Shown here: positions 56,901 through 64,000 of the stretch, one piece after another
How the letters are laid out: each line of letters begins with the position of its first letter
Position numbering within the stretch: the stretch's first letter is position 1
NCBI RefSeq assembly: GCF_964340395.1
Contig: NC_135568.1
Span: 10,686,276 to 10,750,275 of the forward strand
Length of the DNA: 64,000 nt
Direction of reading: 5' to 3'
From: Glandiceps talaboti
Lineage: Eukaryota > Hemichordata > Enteropneusta > Spengelidae
The notes under the pieces: model-generated
Database searches by the model: none
Told to the model about the DNA's origin: nothing
The model's input: the letters and a program-made list of their open reading frames with translations, nothing else
Program-made: the position numbers and the translations under genes

Positions 56901-57731
56901 CATTGTAATTAATTCACATCAAATTTTAATGACAGCCTGACAAGGGGTTATAATACACACGTATTGCTATGGGCAATAAAATGATGTATAATTTTCAATT
57001 ATTTGCTATTTATGGCTTCTCTTTAGAGTAAACAGGCATAGAGGTCACAGACAATTGCTATCCGAAAAGGGTATATAATGCTTGAATAGATACTTACGTT
57101 TTAATAGGAGTGTTCCCGGCTATACATACGTCACCACAAACAGTCTACGCCGATGATTAGTTCTTCTCAGAACAGCGCAAAGGCCGAACACGACCATGTA
57201 CAATGAAAGGTGAACACAGACTCCCCTTCACACTGTTGATCACTGTTACATGTACATGTATATTATAATTTATGCAGTCACTGGCACATAATTTACAATC
57301 TTTGCAGTTTACGACCAATCCAAACTTCTAGATAATTATAATACTTTTCATATTAATATTGCATAAAACTCCATTTTCCTAATCCGTTCAATTAATAATG
57401 TGTTGATTACCTGATTGTAATAACTTCCATAACTCATCTGGGACTTTTAATAATCGAAACGACAAAGTCAATTACAGAAAAAGTAGGTAAAAACCTGTTA
57501 CCATAATGTTATTACCAGCTCGTCAAAAGCCATTATTAAATGCTCAATCCAGCAAAATTCAGACTGATCAATTTCATTTTGACTTTTTAATGTACACGCT
57601 TTTACAAGATTATCTGTCAGTGTTATCAAGATCATCTGACATCCGTGTATTCACCGTCATCATGCATACCTCCTTCAAAGAACTTGCATTTCACTGTCAC
57701 ATACCCTCACTTTGATGGTTTTCTCGTATTA

Positions 57732-57786
57732 TTGGTGGTGGTGGTGGTGGTGGTGGTGGTGTCGGCGGCGGCAGCGGCGGCGGTAT
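57732..57786. repeat. (GGT)n and (CGG)n trinucleotide repeat
   Basis: TTGGTGGTGG run passing into GGCGGCGGCAGCGGC; the most GC-rich short tract in the 48.8-64 kb region. Confidence 0.95.
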
Positions 57787-57917
57787 TGGTCAGGCATGAT
57801 AATTACCTTACCAAATGATGTCTACTAATTATCTAACGTTTTTATCTAATGGGGCATATACGTATTATTTCTAAATGTTCACTTGTGCCCATACCGTATA
57901 TGTATGTTAGTGACTTA

Positions 57918-57990
57918 ACTTATGTATGTATGTATGTATGTATGTATGTATGTATGTATGTATGTATGTATGTGTGTATGTGTGTGTGTG
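57918..57990. repeat. (TATG)n microsatellite
   Basis: About 13 TATG units ending in TG repeats. Confidence 0.96.
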
Positions 57991-58871
57991 TTTTAGATAT
58001 ACATTTCATCAGCTTTGACCACAAACATGGCAGTTAAATAACAATATGTTCGATTTTGTGCTAAACATAAGAATAGTATAATGTGTGTTTATGATTAGGT
58101 ATGAATGTATGTATTATGTAGCGGTTGGTTAGACAGACAGACAGACAGACAGACAGACACATTCATGCATGAATGGGTAAATAAATCATACCGATGACGT
58201 AAATGATAATTCCTGATAATTCCCTACCAGTATGTTTGTCTAACCACTTGTTGCATGTCTTTTGAAATTTCCTTAGCTGTGCTTGTTTTCGTTTGTCTGG
58301 TTTTGTGGCGTGTTTTGCGTGTGTATTAATTCTTTTGTGTAGGTCTCTTTTGCAGGGGGAGGACATGGGATATGATATCATTGTAATCCGTAACACATGT
58401 GGTTATTTAATCAAACATACTTTTTAATGTTCTCACAATTTTCCACATACAATTCGCCATCTATATATTCAACAGGCGACCTGAATATACAATACAGAGT
58501 AATGATTGTGGCAATATTTACTGTCGTTATATTTTGATCGCTTATGTCGTGCTAACTATGAGACAAATGAAAATAGTTCAAATATACCAGTTAAAAGCAA
58601 ACAAGCATGTGTAACAAGAGATGCGTTATTAATATGATATAAAAAGGACACTTAGAAAATAAAAGGGTACATTTAAATTGGGTCATTTGGGGTTAAAAGC
58701 TTCTTGTTACTTTATTTGATCATGCTTACCGTCTGTCAAATTATATGATAGCAATGTCAACTGAAGGTGGTAATTTGAGAATAGCTTTGGAGAATACATT
58801 GTTCATGGTTCCATGAATCATTAGGACAGTAAAATATAATTACTTTGGAAAGGTAAATTGGAAACGAATGC

Positions 58872-59350
58872 GACGTTTGGATCGATGTTTTGTCCTTGGG
58901 GTGCACCAAACCAACTGTCAGTAAGTCCAACGCTCCCCTATCTAGCCAGCTCATACTGGGACTATTGTATCTACAGGGACTCTCTGAACAACTGTTTAGA
59001 GTTTTCCAATCTCATGGCGTTAATAAAAAGTACCACCAGCCAAATAACACCCTGCGCACATTGCTAGTGCGCCCCAAGGACAAAACACCGAAAGAACAAC
59101 TCTATGGCACAATTTACCACATCACATGTGATCAGGACAGCAGCCATGCCACATCGGGCAGTCCAAACAACCCCTCAGCATCCGATTCAAAGAGCACACA
59201 AAGAGGGATAGGACCACCGGAGTTGGGGACCAGTGTAACAAGCCCGGCCAATGTGTCCTGGGATAACACCGTGGTTTTAGTCAGAGTACAGGCCTGGTTA
59301 AAACGTAAAGGAATATTTGCACAGAAAATCGGCCCATGTCTCTTGATTTG
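58872..59350 (+). pseudogene. Decayed Penelope-like retroelement 3' end (RT tail and GIY-YIG nuclease)
   Basis: Plus-strand frames read LYLQGLSEQLFRVFQSHGVN, then NNTLRTLLVRPKDKTPKEQ and GTIYHITC, the typical end of the reverse transcriptase leading into a GIY-YIG endonuclease. The nuclease continues in another frame near 59150-59260 (IGQSKQPLSIRFKEHTKRD) and returns to the first frame (NVSWDNTVVLV). At least two frameshifts and no upstream RT body: a dead fragment. Other GIY-YIG-bearing retroelements are possible. Confidence 0.75.
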
Positions 59351-59394
59351 AAAAATGATTGTTGGAATCAAGATATATACGGAGCACTTGGGGC

Positions 59395-59612
59395 CCACCT
59401 ATAATATTAGTTTTTATATAGACTTCGCACATTATACTCAAAGCGCTTTACAATTATTACTCCTGGAACAGACCTATAGCGGCACATAGGTCATTTATTC
59501 GCCCTTAATTCCTATGGGAGCATGCGATCGATTCAGCCCAGGTCCCCAATTATATAGCTGGGTTGACAGTGACGCAATCTTGGTTCAAGTCTTACCCAAA
59601 CGCTTTGGAAAA
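59395..59612 (+). mobile_element. tRNA-like SINE, plus copy
   Basis: Contains AAAGCGCTTTACA, CCCAGGTCCCCAATTATA, TAGCTGGGTTGACAG (A-box-like) and TTGGTTCAAGTCTTACC (B-box). Starts directly after the retroelement fragment. Confidence 0.65.
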
Positions 59613-60064
59613 AAAGAAAGACAATGAGTGTCGCTTTATATTTTCAAATGTAATTGAAGGATCTTACTTTGCATCTGGCAAGCGCTACATCAAATTTAGT
59701 ATGCGTACTGTTTGGGTTTCAGTGCGTTGCACAGGACTATGTCAAGGCATGTCTAGTTTACCTTTTTATTATGTATTGTGTTGAAATTTAAGTTTCATTC
59801 TCCCTTAAAAACCATGTTTGCGATATTTTACTTCAATATTTAGTTAGCTTCAGTATTTGTACTTCAAAGGCATTCAAACTAATAGATCATTTATGGAACA
59901 AAATACATTGCTATGTTATTTTAACAATTTGTAATTTACCATTAAATTCATGGATCAACGTCGGTGAGTTGCATTGCATGTACATGTGTGTATGTTTAAT
60001 GTACCATGGCCTTTTGTTTTGTGTATACATAATAACTAGTACAGACTGAGTGAGTAAAATAACG

Positions 60065-60247
60065 ATGTATGTATGTATGTATGTATGTATGTATGTATGT
60101 ATGCATGTATGTATGTATGTATGTATGTATGTATGTATGCATGCATGCATGCATGTATGCATGGGTGGGTGGGTGAATGAACGGACGTACGTACGTACGT
60201 ATGTACGTATGTATGTATGTATGTATGTATGTATGTATGTATGTATG
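60065..60247. repeat. (TATG)n with GCAT and TACG variants
   Basis: About 180 bp with internal GCAT and GTAC blocks. Confidence 0.96.
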
Positions 60248-61791
60248 ATTACAATGTACATGGACAGTTGAATGGTTCGTGAGTAATCCCCCAAGCCATC
60301 AGATTTCTTTTAAAAAATGCTTGTTTATTGCGTTGATCAATCTTAACAATTGTCAAATTAGTAAATTTTCGGGGGGGGGGGGGTAATAGACAACATACTA
60401 TAATTAATTGATATTTCATATCATTTTATTAACATAGTAAATCTATATTCAAAGCCATCACTTTTCTTTCATGTCGACATGCACAATCGATTTAGTCTCT
60501 GATTGTATATAGTACACACATAGTATACACATATTCCACTATAATTTATACACTACCACAACAGGTGTCCCAACTGTCTTGTTAATCCGTTTTCATTGTT
60601 CTTTGACGTAAAAGCTTCCGTGTTTTATTTTCCTGCCATGATTCAGCTCAACAAAATTTCAAAGCGACCGACACAGGATGTTGAATCATATTAGATTGAA
60701 TGGTAATCAGAAGTTCTCCCTGTCATGACTTTCTACACGATTAATATCATTTTAAGAACTCACTGGGGTAATTTACAGCGCTGTGTTTGATAGTATTTAG
60801 TCAGCAGGCTAGGTATATTGTTAAACTTAACAAAACATATGTTGGTTAATCCAACGTGAAAGTATAAGATACGAATTTAGGCCAATGTACTTTATCGTAA
60901 GTTAGTCATGCCATTCAGCGCTTTAGAATTCCAACTATCAGGCTAATGGAAAATTCATATAATCTGATATGAGGTATGACAAAAATATAAATTGTGACAG
61001 TTTCAATACATATTAAATCTTTCACTTATAGAGTTTTAATATGGAAGGTTTCATTTAATGATTGCGTTAATTCCCCAAAGTCTATAGTCCACTCGTCCGT
61101 TCGCTATATATATATAGTACTCACTGCCAGACACATTTTCAACTTCTTTAAAAATATGGTCTATGCTAAGCTGTTTGAGTTGAATATAATGTACAACTCG
61201 ATGCAAGACAGGGAGTAGGTAGACTTCTGCATGTATAAATCGAATGAAAGCAGTGCATTGTAATTTTGATATATTGCCTTTAATTATCACCAACTATACT
61301 GCTGCAAAGGTATTGTCTATATGATGATCAGTTATATTAAATATGTTGTCAACATTTAGTCCCACGTTCAGAATTACAGTGTGGGTGTAATTAGTGTAAA
61401 GTCGACAGGCTGGTAATGGAATTAAAATAAAGGGAATGTGGTGTCTACAATATTGGATCTGATAAGTTGCTGATATGGTCTTGAGAGATCGTTCCAGTCT
61501 GGGGGTCGTTTTGACAGATAATGAAATTGTTTGGTGGGGAGGGATGTGTGATGTGAGACAAAAAGGTTTATAAGAATTACGTTTGTGAATTGTGAATTCA
61601 AAAACACGTCGTAGTTGTATAAGAGAAATGTCAATCTACATTTGGAGGCACGCGTATTGATTAATTGTATAGGCGGATGATCATTTAATTAATTTAATGT
61701 AAATAGCAAGTTCATTATAACAGTCATCATGAAAAGTATAGCAATTTCTATTCATGTCCTTGGAATGTATGATTAATGGTGATGGTACTTC

Positions 61792-62905
61792 ATTTTGAAC
61801 CTGAAAGCTATTACTTTGTTTGTCTATATAAACAAGGTCATATAGATGATAAAGTTTTGTAACTCCATGGTAATATTCATAATATAATTGTCAATCGTGG
61901 ATTTTAATTATTAATGTAAGATAATATTACAATTCAATATAATTTGTCTACTAATCATGAACAAGGCCAAATACAAGATCAAGTTTTCTACCTCCATTTA
62001 ATTAAGTAATGGTAATATCCATAATACCATTCTCAATCATGTACTTTAAGGCGTAAAAAATTGCGTGGTTCCGATTACACTCAATTTTAAAATAGGTGGG
62101 GGTAGGTGGATTTTTAATTTTATTTTTTTAATTTTATTTTTTTTCATATGTGAGTGTCTAGTTCAGATAGTTACGTTTTCTGTTGTTTTCTATATGGTCT
62201 CTGTCTTCTCATCAGATGTACAGCCATTACAGATTGGAAGAACAGTTTTATATTGTCTTTTTCAGTTGTTGTCAGTTTCCGCATCCACTATTTCTTGCGA
62301 AACATCACAATTTTCGCGATTTTCTTGAATATGTAAAAAAAATTTTGAACCTGAAAGCTATTACTTTGTTTGTCTATATAAACAAGGTCATATAGATGAT
62401 AAAGTTTTGTAACTCCATGGTAATATTCATAATATAATTGTCAATCGTGGATTTTAATTATTAATGTAAGATAATATTACAATTCAATATAATTTGTCTA
62501 CTAATCATGAACAAGGCCAAATACAAGATCAAGTTTTCTACCTCCATTTAATTAAGTAATGGTAATATTCATAATACCATTCTCAATCATGTACTTTAAG
62601 GCGTAAAAAATTGCGTGGTTCCGATTACACTCAATTTTAAAATAGGTGGGGGTAGGTGGATTTTTAATTTTATTTTTTTAATTTTATTTTTTTTCATATG
62701 TGAGTGTCTAGTTCAGATAGTTACGTTTTCTGTTGTTTTCTATATGGTCTCTGTGTTATTGGCTTCTTCTCATCAGATGTACAGCCATTACAGATTGGAA
62801 GAACAGTTTTATATTGTCTTTTTCAGTTTATGTCAGTTTCCGCATCCACTATTTATTGCGAGACATCACAATTTTCGCGATTTTCTTTTTTTTTCTTGAA
62901 TATGT
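61792..62905. repeat. Tandem duplication, 550 bp unit, each with a MITE A copy
   Basis: Unit 1 begins at 61792 and unit 2 at 62342, both with TTTTGAACCTGAAAGCTATT. They are almost identical over 550 bp, except for a GTTATTGGCTT stretch present only in unit 2 and a longer T-run. Unit 1's MITE is cut off at the junction (62061-62340). Confidence 0.93.
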
Positions 62906-62968
62906 AAAAAAAAAAGTTTAGGGTCGACGTGAAAAACTGGGTGGGGTCGGGTAACCGGAATTACACAA
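62611..62968 (+). mobile_element. MITE family A, complete copy in the second duplicate
   Basis: Tips TTGCGTGGTTCCGATTAC and (reverse complement) TTGTGTAATTCCGGTTAC. The most complete copy in the window; its ends define the family. Confidence 0.85.
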
Positions 62969-63254
62969 CCTCTTTTATTTGGCCTAATTATTAATTGTAA
63001 GATACATGAACAAGGCCAAATACATGGTCAGGTTTTTTACTCCATTTAATTAAATAATGGTAATATTCATAATATAATTGCCAATCATGTTCTTTAATTA
63101 TTAATTGTAAGATAATATAATTAAATATAATGTGTTTACAAATCATAGGAATGGAGGATATTGGTCCCTCTATATGCTTGTAGAATGAAGAATGACAATA
63201 GGTCGTGAGACAACAGTAGTACATGTTTGTATTATGTGTCCAGATTTTGTATGT

Positions 63255-63282
63255 GTATGTCTCTGTCTGTGTGTCTGTCTGT

Positions 63283-63322
<40 letters not shown>
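63255..63322. repeat. (TGTC)n then (GT)n microsatellite
   Basis: Simple repeat that explains the Cys/Val open frame here. Confidence 0.96.
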
Positions 63323-63325
<3 letters not shown>

Positions 63326-64000
63326 GGCGGGAGCATTTCGAGCTGAAGTGCATCAATTAAGTTGTTGGGGACTTTTCTGTGCAATTCTATGTTTTGTTAA
63401 ATACAGAATATTTATAAAGAACACGCAATGATGGAAAGGGGATTACAATCAATAGTATTGGAGAGATGTAGAATAAAAAGACTTCTGTTTTATCATCATT
63501 CAGGGAACAAACCCTGCTTGATGAACAGATCGCTCAGAATACACAAACAAATAGAATGGCCAGGGACTAGACAAAATGAGTGAACAGGTACGAGCCTCTG
63601 TCGCAAGTAAGATCGTATTTTTCCGCTGACTAAACATAAGGTAATCCTTTAGTTTCTTAGCTATCGTAAAGAAGATAGTGATTTAAGATGATGGGACTGG
63701 CAGATAAATAAACAGACAGAGCGGATAGAAATAATCAGGTGGCCTAGAATATATAAATAAAGTGGAGATAGACATGCCGATAGACAGAGTGGACAAGAAT
63801 GAGCCGATAGACAAGCAAATTGACAGACAAAGACACTACAGACGGTTAGACATAGGAAGCAAGTTAGCATCAATAAATGATTTCTTTAGTGACATCTTCC
63901 CCACACAGGTAACACGCTTCAACTAAGAAATAGGATGGCGCCCCCTAGAGACGTTTACTGACACGGTCTAAACATATATAAAAGCTAATCGGCATATAAC

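Noticed and set aside
59560-59612. Possible functional tRNA gene
   Set aside because: A- and B-box-like sequences are present, but no cloverleaf acceptor stem could be formed by eye and the sequence recurs as a dispersed SINE.

Overview
The window is AT-rich eukaryotic DNA. Genes are split by GT-AG introns, di-, tri- and tetranucleotide microsatellites are abundant, and there are many small DNA-transposon relics. The two recognisable genes are a PPAR-like nuclear receptor and a DEG/ENaC-family sodium channel carrying LDLa, PAN and kringle domains. Together they point to a bilaterian invertebrate outside the arthropods and nematodes, such as an invertebrate deuterostome or a lophotrochozoan. 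The species cannot be fixed from sequence alone. No bacterial features (operons, CRISPR, ribosome-binding sites) are present.

Layout. (1) About 1-13.8 kb, minus strand: a PPAR-like receptor. It has a probable first coding exon at 13769-13673, two zinc-finger exons, a Ser-rich hinge exon, and a ligand-binding-domain exon that runs off the left edge. Its 9 kb first intron holds minisatellites and several MITEs. (2) 13.8-16.6 kb: intergenic, with the likely receptor promoter and a MITE near the channel's 3' end. (3) 16.8-48.8 kb, minus strand: one large gene that I assembled from 34 exons. All splice phases agree and the total is exactly 1745 codons (1744 aa plus stop). (4) 48.8-64 kb: no supported gene. 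It holds microsatellites, a tRNA-like SINE, a decayed Penelope-like retroelement fragment and a 550 bp tandem duplication that includes a MITE.

The large gene is the main result. Exons 1-2 (to residue 175) and 25-34 (from residue 1338) form a complete DEG/ENaC subunit of about 582 aa, with the HG gating motif, TM1, the FPAITVCN motif, the Cys-rich ectodomain, TM2 and a GLS selectivity filter. Between them, exactly at one phase-1 intron position in the finger region, lie 22 exons. Every one is a multiple of three and symmetric phase 1-1. They encode 1162 aa: 14 LDLa modules, 4 PAN modules and 3 kringles. This is an ion channel with a plasminogen/HGF-like and LDL-receptor-like module array built into its extracellular loop by exon shuffling. 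I know of no described DEG/ENaC channel of this form. A link between ligand or protease binding by the modules and channel gating is inference only.
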